Shown: positions 47,614 to 58,559, numbered from the stretch's first letter. The stretch: DNA of 64,000 nucleotides from an uncultured Microbacterium sp. (GCF_945952435.1 NZ_CAMFHZ010000017.1:17629-81628), one strand, 5' to 3'. The notes: generated from the sequence alone by a model not told the origin. Numbers and translations: made by a program.

Positions 47614-49052
47614 GCGGCAGATCCCTTCAGGTACGCGGCAAGGCCCTGCTTGCCGCCCTCGCGGCCGTAGCCGGACTCCTTGTAGCCGCCGAACGGGCTC
47701 GACGGATCGAAACGGTTGAACGTGTTCGCCCACACCACGCCCGCTCGCAGGCGGTCCGCGACGGCGAGGATCCGGGATCCCTTCTCGCTCCAGACACCGG
47801 CCGAGAGCCCGTAGGGGGTGTTGTTCGCCTTCGCGATGGCCTCCGCCGGCGTGCGGAAGGTCAGGACGGACAGGACAGGTCCGAAGACCTCCTCGCGCGC
47901 GATGCGATGCGATGTCTCGACGCCCGTGAAGATCGTCGGGGCGAACCAGAACCCCTTCTCCGGGATCGCGCAGTCCGCGGTCCACCGCTCGGCGCCCTCG
48001 TCCTCCCCGACCTGGCTGAGCTCGCGGATGCGGGCCAGCTGCTCGGCCGAGTTGATCGCGCCGATGTCCGTGTTCTTGTCGAGGGGGTCGCCGAGCCGCA
48101 GGGTCGACAGGCGCTGCTTGAGCCGGTCGACGACCTCGTCGTGGATGGACTCCTGGACGAGCAGCCGGCTCCCGGCGCAGCACACGTGTCCCTGGTTGAA
48201 GAAGATGCCGTTGACGATGCCCTCGACGGCCTGGTCGATCGGCGCGTCGTCGAAGACCACGTTCGCCGCCTTCCCGCCCAGCTCGAGGGTCAGCGCCTTG
48301 CCGGTGCCCGCGACGGTGCGCGCGATCTCGCGACCGACCGCGGTCGATCCCGTGAAAGCCACCTTGTCGACGTCGGGATGACGCACGATCGCGGCACCCG
48401 TCGCGCCGGCGCCCGTGACGATGTTGACCACCCCGGGCGGCAGATCGGCCTGCTGCAGGATCTCCGCGAAGATCAGCGCGGACAGCGGCGTCGTCTCCGC
48501 CGGCTTGATGACCACCGTGTTCCCCGCGGCGAGGGCGGGAGCGACCTTCCACGCCAGCATGAGCAGCGGGAAGTTCCACGGGATCACCTGACCCGCGACC
48601 CCGTGCGCACGGGGATTCGGGCCGACGCCGGCATAGTCGAGCTTGTCGGCCCAGCCGGCGTAGTAGAAGAACCAGGAGGCGACGAGCGGCACGTCCACGT
48701 CCCGCGACTCCTTGATCGGCTTGCCGTTGTCGAGACTCTCGGCGACCGCGAGCTCGCGGGCTCGCTCCTGCACGAGACGTGCGATGCGGAAGAGGTACTT
48801 GCCGCGATCGCGGCCGCTCATCTTCGACCACACCCTGGTGTAGGCGCGGCGGGCGGCGGCGACGGCGAGATCGACGTCCTCGTCCGAGGCGTGCGCGATC
48901 GTCGCGATCCGGGACTCGTCCGAGGGCGAGATCGTCGCGAACGAGGCACCGCGACCCTCGACGAACTCGCCGTCGATGAACAGGCCGTACTCGTCCTTCA
49001 GGTCGAGGATGCTGCGCGACTCGGGCGCGGGCGCGTATTCCAGGAAACCCAT
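47610..49052 (-). CDS. Aldehyde dehydrogenase
   Basis: 480 residues, full NAD(P)-dependent ALDH. Glutamate in LELGGK (about 257), catalytic cysteine C291 in NQGHVCCAGSR (corresponding to C302 of human ALDH2) and IPWNFPLLML are present. Acting after DeoC it would oxidise acetaldehyde to acetate. It is 10 bases after deoC and overlaps the truncated ALDH-like gene. Confidence 0.94.
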   Translation of the reverse strand: MGFLEYAPAPESRSILDLKDEYGLFIDGEFVEGRGASFATISPSDESRIATIAHASDEDVDLAVAAARRAYTRVWSKMSGRDRGKYLFRIARLVQERARELAVAESLDNGKPIKESRDVDVPLVASWFFYYAGWADKLDYAGVGPNPRAHGVAGQVIPWNFPLLMLAWKVAPALAAGNTVVIKPAETTPLSALIFAEILQQADLPPGVVNIVTGAGATGAAIVRHPDVDKVAFTGSTAVGREIARTVAGTGKALTLELGGKAANVVFDDAPIDQAVEGIVNGIFFNQGHVCCAGSRLLVQESIHDEVVDRLKQRLSTLRLGDPLDKNTDIGAINSAEQLARIRELSQVGEDEGAERWTADCAIPEKGFWFAPTIFTGVETSHRIAREEVFGPVLSVLTFRTPAEAIAKANNTPYGLSAGVWSEKGSRILAVADRLRAGVVWANTFNRFDPSSPFGGYKESGYGREGGKQGLAAYLKGSAA

Positions 49053-49062
49053 CTCGAGCCTC

Positions 49063-50064
49063 TCAGTCGATCGTGACGTAGTCGGGGCCGGAGTAGCGGC
49101 CGGTGGACATCTTCTGGCGCTGCAGCAGCACGTCGTTGAGCAGGCTCGACGCGCCGAAGCGGAACAGGTGCGGCTGCAGCCAGTCCTCGCCCACGGTCTC
49201 GGCGACGGTGACGAGATACTTCACCGCATCCTTGGAGGAGCGGATCCCGCCCGCCGGCTTCACCCCGATGCGCTCCCCCGTGAGACGGTGCCAGTCGCGC
49301 ACGGCTTCGAGCATGAGCAGCGTGACCGGGAGGGTCGCCGCGGGAGAGACCTTGCCCGTGGAGGTCTTGATGAAGTCCCCTCCGGCGAGCATGCCGAGCC
49401 ACGAGGCGCGGCGGATGTTGTCGTAGGTGTTGAGCTCGCCGGTCTCGAGGATGATCTTGAGCGACGCGGACGAGCCGTCGTCGCGGCGGCACGCGTCCTT
49501 GACGGCCACGATCTGGTCGAACACCTGGCCGTACCGCCCGGCGAGGAACGCGCCACGGTCGATCACCATGTCGATCTCGTCGGCACCGGCTTCCACCGCG
49601 TCGCGCGTGTCGGCGAGCTTCACCGCGAGCGATGCGCGGCCGCTGGGGAAGGCGGTCGCGACGGCCGCGACGGAGATCCCGCCGTCATCGGGATCACCGT
49701 GACGCGCACCCAGCGCCTCGACGGCGAAGGGGACCATGTCGCCGTACACGCAGACCGCGGCCACGGACGGGCAGGTCGGATCCGACGCGTCGGGGTGCTC
49801 GGCCTTCGAGACGAGCGAGCGCACCTTGCCCGGCGTGTCCGCGCCCTCGAGCGTCGTCAGGTCGATGAGGCGGATGATCGTGTCGAGCGCCCACGCCTTC
49901 GACGTGGTCTTGATCGATCGTGTGCCGAGGTCGGCGGAGCGCTGCTCCAGGCCGACCGCGTCGACACCGGGCAGTCCGTGCAGGAAGCGGCGCAGCGTGA
50001 GGTCGTCGGGTTCGCCGCCGAGCACCTGCACCGCTTTCCGCTGGGCGAGTTCGGTCGTGGTCAC
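49063..50064 (-). CDS. deoC: Deoxyribose-phosphate aldolase
   Basis: 333 residues, longer than the 220-250 of short DeoC proteins because of an N-terminal extension of about 80 residues. Schiff-base lysine K233 in FIKTSTGKV, LKIILETGEL and VKPAGGIRS are conserved. It splits deoxyribose 5-phosphate to acetaldehyde and glyceraldehyde 3-phosphate. GTG 50064 has AGAAAGG upstream at long spacing; the alternative GTG 50076 would overlap the regulator stop (GTGA) but has no spaced ribosome site. Confidence 0.95.
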   Translation of the reverse strand: MTTTELAQRKAVQVLGGEPDDLTLRRFLHGLPGVDAVGLEQRSADLGTRSIKTTSKAWALDTIIRLIDLTTLEGADTPGKVRSLVSKAEHPDASDPTCPSVAAVCVYGDMVPFAVEALGARHGDPDDGGISVAAVATAFPSGRASLAVKLADTRDAVEAGADEIDMVIDRGAFLAGRYGQVFDQIVAVKDACRRDDGSSASLKIILETGELNTYDNIRRASWLGMLAGGDFIKTSTGKVSPAATLPVTLLMLEAVRDWHRLTGERIGVKPAGGIRSSKDAVKYLVTVAETVGEDWLQPHLFRFGASSLLNDVLLQRQKMSTGRYSGPDYVTID

Positions 50065-50072
50065 TGATCCGG

Positions 50073-51029
50073 TCACCTTTCTGAGTCCAAGAGGGTTCGT
50101 GCGGTCTCCTCGTCGGTGACCACCATCGTGCACAGTCGCGCCGACACCACCGTGCGGGCGATGTCGTGCTTCGCCTCGCCCGCGGTGACGAAGATCGAGG
50201 TGCGCGCGTCGCGCAGCCAGCCGAGGTCGAGCCCCACCGTGCGGGCGTCGAGTTCCGGATCGACCACGTTGCCGTCCGCGTCGATGTAGCGGCCGAGCAC
50301 GTCGCCGACGGCGCCCCGTCGCGCCAGCTCCGCGATGTCCTTGGGGGTGAGGTACCCGTTCTCGACATGGGCGGAGCGCGCATCGCACACCCCGGCCGTG
50401 AACAGATACGCGTCCGCTCGTGCCGCCAGTTCCAGTACTCCCCCGACCGTGCGGTCCCGCTCGATCGCCTGTTTGGTCTCGAGGCGCTCCAGGATCGCCG
50501 GACTCGGCAGCAGGGCGACCTGGCCGGCGGCGCGCTGGGCGATCGTGGCGGCGAGCGATGCGGCGCCGCCGGGACGGCGGTTGACGCTGACGCCTCCGTT
50601 CATCTGCACGACGGTGACGCCCCGGGCCCAGCCTTCGACGAGGCGATCCGCGATCGCGGTGAGCGTGCGCCCCCAGCTGACCGCGAGCGTCCTCGGAACG
50701 GGTCGCAGGGCGGTGAGATGGTCTGCGGCACCCTGCGCGACCCGCCCCAGCGTCTCGGAGTCGCTGCCGGCGTTCGGGACGACCACCGCGTCCGCTAGCC
50801 CGAACCGGTCGCGCAGCTCCCTCTCGAGGCCGAGCTTGCGCGCCCGGGGATGCACGATCTCGATCCGCACGATCCCGTCCGCCCTGGCCTGCTGCAGAAG
50901 CCGCCCGACCTTCCAGCGCGAGATGCCCAGCAGTCCGCCGATCTCGTCCTGCGTCTTGTCCTCGTCGTAGTAGAGCTCCGCGACGCGGACGGCGAGCAGT
51001 TCGTCGTCGTCGAGCGGAGTGCGGGCCAT
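50073..51029 (-). CDS. Sugar-binding transcriptional regulator (DeoR/SorC type)
   Basis: 318 residues. The N-terminal HTH (KTQDEIGGLLGISRWKVGRLLQQA, about 20-43) is followed by a sugar-phosphate-binding domain of the SorC/DeoR(Bacillus) type. First gene of the deoC operon, so deoxyribose 5-phosphate is the plausible inducer and it probably autoregulates. 154 bases upstream is a strong terminator closing the clpP unit. Confidence 0.9.
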   Translation of the reverse strand: MARTPLDDDELLAVRVAELYYDEDKTQDEIGGLLGISRWKVGRLLQQARADGIVRIEIVHPRARKLGLERELRDRFGLADAVVVPNAGSDSETLGRVAQGAADHLTALRPVPRTLAVSWGRTLTAIADRLVEGWARGVTVVQMNGGVSVNRRPGGAASLAATIAQRAAGQVALLPSPAILERLETKQAIERDRTVGGVLELAARADAYLFTAGVCDARSAHVENGYLTPKDIAELARRGAVGDVLGRYIDADGNVVDPELDARTVGLDLGWLRDARTSIFVTAGEAKHDIARTVVSARLCTMVVTDEETARTLLDSER

Positions 51030-51130
51030 GCTCCGACCCTATCCGCACCCACGCGCACGCGCACGAATCTGCTCAGATGAGCAACCCGTCCTGCTCGCTC
51101 GCGCAAACCGACGACGAGACCCACGCGCGC

Positions 51131-51165
51131 GCGAAGGGCGGTCCGGAGAACCTCCGGACCGCCCT
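51131..51165 (-). terminator. Terminator after clpP2
   Basis: Near-perfect hairpin with 16-bp arms (51131-51146 and 51150-51165) and a 3-base loop AAC, 18 bases after the clpP2 stop. Confidence 0.9.
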
Positions 51166-51182
51166 TCTCAACGTGCGTCCTG

Positions 51183-51827
51183 TCAGGACTGGCGCTTGCG
51201 GCTCGTCAGCACCTGGTCGACGATCCCGTAGTCCTTCGCCTCCTCGGCGGAGAGGATCTTGTCGCGATCGATGTCCTTGTTGATCTGATCGACCGTGCGG
51301 TTGGTGTGCTTGGCCATCGTCTCCTCGAGCCAGGTGCGCATCCGGAGGATCTCCGCGGCCTGGATCTCGATGTCGGACGCCTGGCCGTGGCCGGCCTCGC
51401 CCATCGCGGGCTGGTGGATGAGCACGCGCGCGTTCGGCAGCGCGAGCCGCTTGCCCGGCGCACCGGCCGCGAGCAGCACGGAGGCGGCGGACGCCGCCTG
51501 TCCGAGCACGACGGTCTGGATCTGCGGAGCGACGTACTGCATCGTGTCGTAGATCGCCGTCATCGCCGTGAACGAGCCGCCGGGCGAGTTGATGTACATC
51601 GTGATGTCGCGCTCGGAGTCCTGGCTCTCCAGGACGAGGAGCTGCGCCATCACGTCGTCGGCCGACGCGTCGTCCACCTGCACACCGAGGAAGATCACTC
51701 GATCCTCGAACAGCTTGTTGTAGGGATCCTGACGCTTGAAGCCGTAGGCCGTGCGCTCCTCGAACTGCGGGAGCACGTAACGGCTGGAGGGCAGGTTGCC
51801 GGCCGCGCGGAAGGTGGGTGTGTACAT
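51183..51827 (-). CDS. clpP2: ATP-dependent Clp protease proteolytic subunit ClpP2
   Basis: 214 residues. Catalytic serine S113 in GQAASAA and histidine H138 in LIHQP, with the longer N-terminus typical of actinobacterial ClpP2 (the subunit that docks ClpX). Encoded 17 bases after clpP1, so both are co-transcribed and form the mixed ClpP1P2 tetradecamer. Confidence 0.95.
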   Translation of the reverse strand: MYTPTFRAAGNLPSSRYVLPQFEERTAYGFKRQDPYNKLFEDRVIFLGVQVDDASADDVMAQLLVLESQDSERDITMYINSPGGSFTAMTAIYDTMQYVAPQIQTVVLGQAASAASVLLAAGAPGKRLALPNARVLIHQPAMGEAGHGQASDIEIQAAEILRMRTWLEETMAKHTNRTVDQINKDIDRDKILSAEEAKDYGIVDQVLTSRKRQS

Positions 51828-51844
51828 GTTCGTCCTGTCCTGCC

Positions 51845-52441
51845 TTACTTGTCCGCGTCCGCGCCCGTGCCGCCACCGCCGTGCACGTCGCTCGCGTGCT
51901 CGCGCATGTGGTCCACGAAGCCGTACTCCAGCGCCTCCGCGGCCGTGAACCAGCGGTCCCGGTCGCCGTCCGCGTTGATCTGCTCGACCGGCTTGCCGGT
52001 CTGCGCCGCGGTGATCTCGGCGAGACGCTTCTTCATGTCGAGGATGAGCTGCGCCTGCGTCTGGATGTCGCTCGCGGTGCCGCCGAATCCGCCGTGCGGC
52101 TGGTGCAGCAGCACGCGGGCGTTCGGGGTGATGTAGCGCTTGCCCTTGGTGCCGCTGGTCAGCAGCAGCTGGCCCATCGAGGCGGCCATTCCGATGCCCA
52201 CCGTGACGATGTCGTTCGGCACGAACTGCATCGTGTCGTAGATCGCCATGCCTGCGGTGATGGAGCCGCCGGGCGAATTGATGTAGAGGTAGATGTCCTT
52301 CTCAGGGTCCTCGGCGGCGAGAAGGAGGATCTTCGCACAGATCTCATTGGCGTTCTCGTCCCGCACCTCGGATCCCAGCCAGATGATGCGATCCTTGAGC
52401 AGCCTGTCGAAGACGCTCGTCGCGACCAGGGGTTCAGCCAT
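51845..52441 (-). CDS. clpP1: ATP-dependent Clp protease proteolytic subunit ClpP1
   Basis: 198 residues. Catalytic serine S88 in GMAASMG and histidine H113 in LLHQPHGG. The C-terminal [11 protein letters not shown] tail is short and flexible. First of the clpP1-clpP2 pair; both subunits are required for activity in actinobacteria studied so far. Confidence 0.95.
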   Translation of the reverse strand: MAEPLVATSVFDRLLKDRIIWLGSEVRDENANEICAKILLLAAEDPEKDIYLYINSPGGSITAGMAIYDTMQFVPNDIVTVGIGMAASMGQLLLTSGTKGKRYITPNARVLLHQPHGGFGGTASDIQTQAQLILDMKKRLAEITAAQTGKPVEQINADGDRDRWFTAAEALEYGFVDHMREHASDVHGGGGTGADADK

Positions 52442-52542
52442 TTCCGCTCCTGTTTCCGTGTTCGGTGATTCGAATCTACCGGCGCCGGATCCGCGCTCCG
52501 GCCGTGTTCGCCGTCGGCATATCAGCGTGCCGCCGGGGACGC

Positions 52543-52577
52543 GGGAGGGGCGGGCGCTCAGCGCGCCCGCCCCTCCC
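52543..52577 (-). terminator. Terminator after trigger factor
   Basis: Perfect 15-bp GC-rich inverted repeat (GGGAGGGGCGGGCGC at 52543-52557 and its complement at 52563-52577), 24 bases after the tig stop, before clpP1. Confidence 0.85.
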
Positions 52578-52600
52578 CCGGACCGATGGATCCGGACTTC

Positions 52601-54091
52601 TTACTCGGCGTCGGCCGCCTTCTTGGCCGGGGCCTTCTTCGCCGCCGGCTTCTTGGCGGCGGGCTTCTTCTCCTCGGCCGGAGCCTCCTCGGCGTCCGCG
52701 GCCTTCTTGGCGGGAGCCTTCTTGGCCGCCGGCTTCTTGGCCGGAGCCTTCTTCGCGGGCTTCTCCGCAGCAGGAGCCTTCTCCTCGTCCGCGGTCTCGG
52801 ACTCCGGCTCCTCGTCGACGGCGACGAAGCCGCTCAAGTCGACGGGCTTGCCCTTCGAGTCCACCACGGTGACCTTGCCGAGCGCGACCGCGAGCGCCTT
52901 GTTGCGCGCGACCTCGCCGACGATCACAGGGAGCTGGTTGGCGGACTGCAGCGCCTCGACGAACTCCTGCGGCGCCATGCCGTACTGCGCGGCGGACTGG
53001 ATGAGGTACTGGCTGAGCTCGTCCTGCGACACCTGCACGTTGGCTTCCTCGGCGATCGCGTCGAGGAGGACCTGGGTCTGGAACTGCTTGGTGCTCGCCT
53101 CGGTCACCTCGGCGCGGTGCTCCTCGTCCTCCAGACGACCCTCGCCCTCGAGGTGGTTGTGCACCTCGTCCTCGATGAGCTGCGGCGGGACCGGGATCTC
53201 GACCTGCTCGAGAAGCGTCTCGACGAGCTTGTCGCGCGCAGCCGAGGCCTGCGTGAACACGCCCTGCTGCTCGACCGACTCACGCAGGCTGTCGCGCAGC
53301 TCCGCGATCGTGTCGAACTCGCTCGCGATCTGCGCGAAGTCGTCGTCGGCCTCGGGAAGCTCGCGCTCCTTGACGGCCTTGACCGTCACGGAGACCTCGG
53401 CGTCCTCTCCCGCGTGATCGCCGCCGACCAGCTTCGACGAGAACGTCGTGTCCTCGCCCGCGGTGAGCGACTCGATCGCGTCGTCGATGCCCTCGAGCAG
53501 CTCGCCAGAGCCGACCTCGTACGAGACGCCCTCGGCGCGGTCGATCTCGGCGCCGTCGATCGAGGCGACGAGGTCGAGCTCGACGAAGTCGCCGGACGTC
53601 GCGGGACGGTCGACCGGGACGAGGGTGCCGAAGCGGGCACGCAGACGGTCGAGCTCGGCGTCCAGGGCGGCGTCGTCGGCCTCCACGGCGTCGACGGTGA
53701 GCGTGATGCCGTCGAGCGAGGGGACCTCGATCTCCGGGCGCACGTCGACCTCGATCTCGACCTTGAGGTCGCCGGAGAAGTCCTTCTCGTTGGGCCACTC
53801 GATGACCTCGGCCGAGGGACGGCCGACCAGACGCAGGTTGTGCTCGAGCGACGCCTCGCGGAAGAAGGCGTCGAGGCCCTCGTTGACGGCGTGCTCGATG
53901 ACGGCGCCGCGACCGACCCGCTGGTCGATGATCGGCGCGGGCACCTTGCCCTTGCGGAAGCCGGGGATCTGGACGTCCTGCGCGATGTGCTCGTAGGCGT
54001 GCTCGATGCTGGGCTTGAGGTCCTCGGGGGTGACCGTGATGTGGAGCTTGACCCGGGTCGGGGCAAGCTTCTCGACGGTGCTGTTCGCCAT
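52601..54091 (-). CDS. tig: Trigger factor with Lys/Ala/Pro-rich C-terminal tail
   Basis: 496 residues. The ribosome-binding motif is [12 protein letters not shown] (about 44-55), followed by the peptidyl-prolyl isomerase domain and the C-terminal chaperone arms. The last 60 residues (about 437-496) are a low-complexity tail with two copies of [17 protein letters not shown], resembling histone H1 or HupB tails. This tail is not part of standard Tig. It may add nucleic-acid or ribosome binding, or be a neutral expansion. tig-clpP1-clpP2 order is standard. Confidence 0.95.
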   Translation of the reverse strand: MANSTVEKLAPTRVKLHITVTPEDLKPSIEHAYEHIAQDVQIPGFRKGKVPAPIIDQRVGRGAVIEHAVNEGLDAFFREASLEHNLRLVGRPSAEVIEWPNEKDFSGDLKVEIEVDVRPEIEVPSLDGITLTVDAVEADDAALDAELDRLRARFGTLVPVDRPATSGDFVELDLVASIDGAEIDRAEGVSYEVGSGELLEGIDDAIESLTAGEDTTFSSKLVGGDHAGEDAEVSVTVKAVKERELPEADDDFAQIASEFDTIAELRDSLRESVEQQGVFTQASAARDKLVETLLEQVEIPVPPQLIEDEVHNHLEGEGRLEDEEHRAEVTEASTKQFQTQVLLDAIAEEANVQVSQDELSQYLIQSAAQYGMAPQEFVEALQSANQLPVIVGEVARNKALAVALGKVTVVDSKGKPVDLSGFVAVDEEPESETADEEKAPAAEKPAKKAPAKKPAAKKAPAKKAADAEEAPAEEKKPAAKKPAAKKAPAKKAADAE

Positions 54092-54153
54092 GCTGGTGTG
54101 TTCTCCTTGTGAATCCCCCGCGCGATGATCGGCGGGATGCGACGTCGTGGACG

Positions 54154-54227
54154 TCGGGGCGACAGGATTTGAACCTGCGACCTCCCGCTCCCAAAGCGGG
54201 CGCTCTACCAAGCTGAGCTACGCCCCG
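54154..54227 (-). tRNA. tRNA-Pro(TGG)
   Basis: Minus-strand cloverleaf. Acceptor CGGGGCG pairs with CGCCCCG, anticodon stem CCCGC/GCGGG with loop TTTGGGA gives anticodon TGG, and the T-arm is GCAGGTTCAAATCCTGT. Discriminator A at 54154; CCA is not encoded. 74 nt. Confidence 0.95.
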
Positions 54228-54262
54228 GGTAGGAACCCGCGCGCGCGGGAACGGCCCTCACG

Positions 54263-54268
54263 AGTCTA
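54263..54268 (-). promoter_or_regulatory. -10 box of tRNA-Pro
   Basis: TAGACT on the minus strand, placing the start about 29 bases before the mature tRNA, as for tRNA-Ala. Confidence 0.45.
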
Positions 54269-54344
54269 ACGGAACAGAGCACCCCCGCCAGTCCGGTATG
54301 CTCGTACGAGTCCGATGGGATCCCGCCCGGGTCCCGCCGGAAAC

Positions 54345-54418
54345 GGGGATGTAGCTTAATGGTAAAGCCTTAGTCTTCCAAACTAATGACGCGGGTTCGA
54401 TTCCCGTCATCCCCTCCA
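54345..54418 (+). tRNA. tRNA-Gly(TCC)
   Basis: Plus-strand cloverleaf. Acceptor GGGGATG pairs with CATCCCC, anticodon stem TTAGT/ACTAA with loop CTTCCAA gives anticodon TCC, and the T-arm is CGGGTTCGATTCCCG. CCA encoded at 54416-54418. 74 nt. A TATGCT box at 54297-54302 may be its -10. Confidence 0.96.
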
Positions 54419-54692
54419 CTTTCCCCTCGTCCTTCGCAGTCTTGCGCGTCAGAAGCACGCACCGGCGATGGGCGGGACGCACAGGCCCAGGTCCGGCGCT
54501 GGCTCGGCCGCCTGTTCCGCGATGCCCTCGACGTATGACGGATCGCGGCTCGATCCGGCGCATGCGAGGGCCAAAGCGCAGGGAGCTGGACGCCCATGTC
54601 GTCGAGACCGAGGATGCGCGCCACTTCGTCCCCCCTCGCGCTTCCGGATCACGCGACCGTCTGACGACGGCGGCACAGAAGCGCGCCCGCGC
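54419..54692. other. Gene-free stretch after tRNA-Gly
   Basis: Together with the following terminator this is 330 bases without a supported gene. Several short open frames on both strands overlap here, none with a ribosome site or family pattern. A minus-strand frame at 54449-54676 ends in a Cys/Pro-rich segment that I cannot place. No phage or integrase remnant is recognisable. Confidence 0.4.
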
Positions 54693-54735
54693 AGACGACG
54701 AGAGCCCCCGCGCGATGCGGGGGCTCTCGTCGTCT
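54693..54735 (-). terminator. Terminator after rbpA
   Basis: Perfect 19-bp inverted repeat (54693-54711 with 54717-54735) with a 5-base loop, 14 bases after the rbpA stop. One of the longest hairpins in the window. Confidence 0.9.
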
Positions 54736-54748
54736 CAGCGGGCGAGGC

Positions 54749-55102
54749 TCACTGGCCTCGACGCTCGCGCAGCTGCTGCAGCGCGTCGTCGAGCAGTTGC
54801 TCCGCCTCTTCGTCGGTGCGGCGCTCCTTCACGTAGGCGAGGTGCGTCTTGTACGGCTCCGCCTTGGCGATCGCCGGCGGGTTCTGCCGATCACGACCGG
54901 CGGGGAGGCCGGAGTGCGGGTGATCGATGATGTCGGGGATCTCCTCCTCGGGAAGCCCCGCCGCGAAGTACCGGATCGTCTCGTTGCCGAGGCCGTCCCA
55001 GTACGAGATCGCGATACGATCCGCGTGGTAGCCGTGGTCCTGCTCGCCCATCGGACCGGATCCAACCCTGGTCCCCCGGATCGCGTTGCCGCCGGTCGCC
55101 AT
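54749..55102 (-). CDS. rbpA: RNA polymerase-binding protein RbpA
   Basis: 117 residues. RbpA binds group I sigma factors and stabilises the open complex in actinobacteria. The N-terminal tail GGNAIRGTRVGSGPMGE, core HADRIAISYWDGLGNETIRYFA and C-terminal sigma-interaction helix (YVKERRTDEEAEQLLDDAL) are all present. ATG 55102 shares its A with the secG stop (TGATG). Confidence 0.95.
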   Translation of the reverse strand: MATGGNAIRGTRVGSGPMGEQDHGYHADRIAISYWDGLGNETIRYFAAGLPEEEIPDIIDHPHSGLPAGRDRQNPPAIAKAEPYKTHLAYVKERRTDEEAEQLLDDALQQLRERRGQ

Positions 55103-55350
55103 CACAGCACCTCGAATTTCGTGATCAGGCCGAGGCCCACGATCGCCACGAACCACACCAGGGCGAGCACGATCGTGAACCGGTTGAGATTGCGCTCCGC
55201 CAGTCCGGAGGATCCGACGGCGGAGGACATGCCGCCGCCGAACATGTCGGACAGCCCGCCGCCACGCCCCTTGTGGAGCAGGATCAGAAGGGTCAGCAGG
55301 ACGCTGGTGATGCCCAGCAGCACCTGCAGGATGAACTGGAGAATATCCAC
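55102..55350 (-). CDS. secG: Preprotein translocase subunit SecG
   Basis: 82 residues from a GTG. Two transmembrane helices (FILQVLLGITSVLLTLLILLH and a C-terminal one) flank the conserved GRGGGLSDMFGGG loop. Part of the SecYEG channel. Position after tpiA and before rbpA is the normal actinobacterial order. Confidence 0.94.
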   Translation of the reverse strand: MDILQFILQVLLGITSVLLTLLILLHKGRGGGLSDMFGGGMSSAVGSSGLAERNLNRFTIVLALVWFVAIVGLGLITKFEVL

Positions 55351-55435
55351 GAATGGCCTTTCGCTCGGGCCCGCTCAGTCGGTCGGGAACCCGCGTAAAG
55401 ATCGATTATACGTCGGGGCGAGGTACGCCCCTGGA

Positions 55436-56227
55436 TCACACTCCGACGTGCTTCTGATAACGGATGATCGCGGCGAACTCGTCGACGACGAGGCTCGCGC
55501 CACCCACGAGAGCGCCATCGACGTCCGGCTCGCGCATGAAGCCCGCGATGTTCCCCGACTTCACCGAGCCGCCGTAGAGGATCCTCGTCCGCGCGGCGGC
55601 CTCGTCACCGAGCACCCCGGCGATCACGCCACGCAGCACGGCGCACACGTCCTGCGCCTGCTGCGGGGTCGCGGCCTGGCCGGAGCCGATGGCCCAGACG
55701 GGCTCGTAGGCGACGACGATGTCCGCGTCGGGGTTCAGTCCCTGCAGCGCCGCCTCGAGCTGACCGGCGGGCACCGCGCTCGCGCCGAACCGCTCGAGAT
55801 CCTCGGCGGTCTCGCCGACGCAGATGACCGGGACGAGGCCGTGCTTGAGCGCGGCCTTGGTCTTCGCTGCGACGATCTCGTCGGTCTCGTGATGGTACTC
55901 GCGGCGCTCGGAGTGTCCGATGATCACGTAGTCGGCATCGAGCTTGGCAAGGAACTCGCCGGAGATCTCGCCGGTGTAGGCGCCGGAATCGTGCTCGGAC
56001 AAGTCCTGCGCCCCGAACGCGAACGGGATCTTGTCCGCGTCGATGAGCGTCTGCACACTGCGGAGGTCTGTGAACGGCGGGAACACCGCGACCTCGACCG
56101 TGCCGTCCTCGTGCTTGGCGTCCTTGAGCGCCCAGTGCAGCTTCTGCACGAACGCGACCGCCTGCAGGTGGTCGAGATTCATCTTCCAGTTGCCCGCGAT
56201 GAGCGGGATTCTGCCGTTCACTGCCAT
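55436..56227 (-). CDS. tpiA: Triosephosphate isomerase
   Basis: 263 residues. Catalytic lysine in GNWKMN, histidine in GHSERRE and glutamate in [11 protein letters not shown] are all present. ATG 56227 overlaps the pgk end by 10 bases and has GGAGG 7 bases upstream; a GTG at 56221 would give a 4-base overlap. Third gene of gap-pgk-tpiA. Confidence 0.97.
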   Translation of the reverse strand: MAVNGRIPLIAGNWKMNLDHLQAVAFVQKLHWALKDAKHEDGTVEVAVFPPFTDLRSVQTLIDADKIPFAFGAQDLSEHDSGAYTGEISGEFLAKLDADYVIIGHSERREYHHETDEIVAAKTKAALKHGLVPVICVGETAEDLERFGASAVPAGQLEAALQGLNPDADIVVAYEPVWAIGSGQAATPQQAQDVCAVLRGVIAGVLGDEAAARTRILYGGSVKSGNIAGFMREPDVDGALVGGASLVVDEFAAIIRYQKHVGV

Positions 56228-57444
56228 CCGAGGACCTCCAGTCCGGGGAGCTTCTTGCCTTCGAGGAACTCGAGGCTCGCGCCTCCGCCCGTCGAGATGT
56301 GACCGAATCGGTCGTCCGCGAACCCGAGCTGGCGCACGGCTGCGGCGGAGTCGCCACCGCCGACCACGCTGAGACCGTCGGTCTCCGTGAGCGCCTGCGC
56401 GACCGCCTTGGTGCCTGCCGCGAACGCGGGGAACTCGAAGACGCCCATCGGTCCGTTCCAGAACACCGTCTTGGAGTCCCTGATGGCCGCGGCGAACGTC
56501 TGCGCCGTGTTGGGACCGATGTCCAGGCCGATGCCGGACGTGCCGAACTCGGTGTCCTCGATCGCGTCTGCCGCCGTGACCTCGTAGGGCGCGTCGGCGG
56601 AGAACGAGGCGGCCACGACGACGTCGGTCGGCAGGACGAGATCCACGCCGCGCTCCTGGGCCTCCGCGATGTAACCGCGCACCGTGTCGAGCTGGTCCTC
56701 CTCCAGGAGGCTGGAGGCGACCGGATGCCCCTGCGCCTTCAGGAACGTGAACAGCATTCCGCCGCCGATGAGGAGACGGTCGACCTTCGGCAGCAGGTGC
56801 GAGATGACACCGAGCTTGTCGGACACCTTGGACCCGCCGAGGACCACCGTGTACGGCCGTTCGGGGTTCTCGGTGAGCCGGTCGAGAACCTTCAGCTCGG
56901 CCTCGATGAGCAGCCCCGCGGCCGACGGCAGGATCTGTGCGAGGTCGTAGACGCTCGCCTGCTTGCGGTGCATGACGCCGAAGCCGTCCGAGACCATCGC
57001 GTCGCCGAGCGCCGCGAGCTGCTCCGCGAACGCCCGCCGCTCGGCGTCGTCCTTGGACGTCTCCCCCGGGTTGAAGCGGAGGTTCTCCAGCACGGCCACC
57101 TCACCGGGCTGCAGCGCGGACACGACCTCCTGCGCCGAGGAGCCGACGGTGTCCGTCGCGAAGGCGACCGGCCGACCGAGCAGCTCGCCCAGCCGCGCCG
57201 CGACCGGAGCGAGGCTGTAGGCGGGGTCGGGGGCGCCGTCGGGGCGACCGAGGTGGGAGACCACGATCACGCGGGCGCCCTGATCGATGAGGGCCTGAAG
57301 GGTCGGCACCGACGCGCGAACGCGCCCATCGTCCGTGATGACCCCGTCCCGCAAGGGGACGTTGAGGTCACAACGGACGATGACGCGCGTGCCGTCGAGC
57401 GAACCGACCGAATCCTTGAGGGAGTCGAGGGTGCGCAGAGTCAT
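56218..57444 (-). CDS. pgk: Phosphoglycerate kinase
   Basis: 408 residues. [12 protein letters not shown] at the N-terminus, the SHLGRP and [10 protein letters not shown] segments and the ADP-binding GGGDSAAAV near the C-terminus are standard. It follows gap with only 10 bases between. Confidence 0.97.
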   Translation of the reverse strand: MTLRTLDSLKDSVGSLDGTRVIVRCDLNVPLRDGVITDDGRVRASVPTLQALIDQGARVIVVSHLGRPDGAPDPAYSLAPVAARLGELLGRPVAFATDTVGSSAQEVVSALQPGEVAVLENLRFNPGETSKDDAERRAFAEQLAALGDAMVSDGFGVMHRKQASVYDLAQILPSAAGLLIEAELKVLDRLTENPERPYTVVLGGSKVSDKLGVISHLLPKVDRLLIGGGMLFTFLKAQGHPVASSLLEEDQLDTVRGYIAEAQERGVDLVLPTDVVVAASFSADAPYEVTAADAIEDTEFGTSGIGLDIGPNTAQTFAAAIRDSKTVFWNGPMGVFEFPAFAAGTKAVAQALTETDGLSVVGGGDSAAAVRQLGFADDRFGHISTGGGASLEFLEGKKLPGLEVLGWQ

Positions 57445-57454
57445 GTGTCTGAGT

Positions 57455-58559
<1,105 letters not shown>

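Noticed and set aside
54345..54418. Attachment site or prophage junction at tRNA-Gly
   Set aside because: No integrase, phage gene or repeat of the tRNA end is present on either side within the window.
54258..54563. Minus-strand frame reading MTGIEPASLVWKTKALPLSYIP
   Set aside because: This is the well-known false protein produced by reading antisense through a tRNA gene, here tRNA-Gly.
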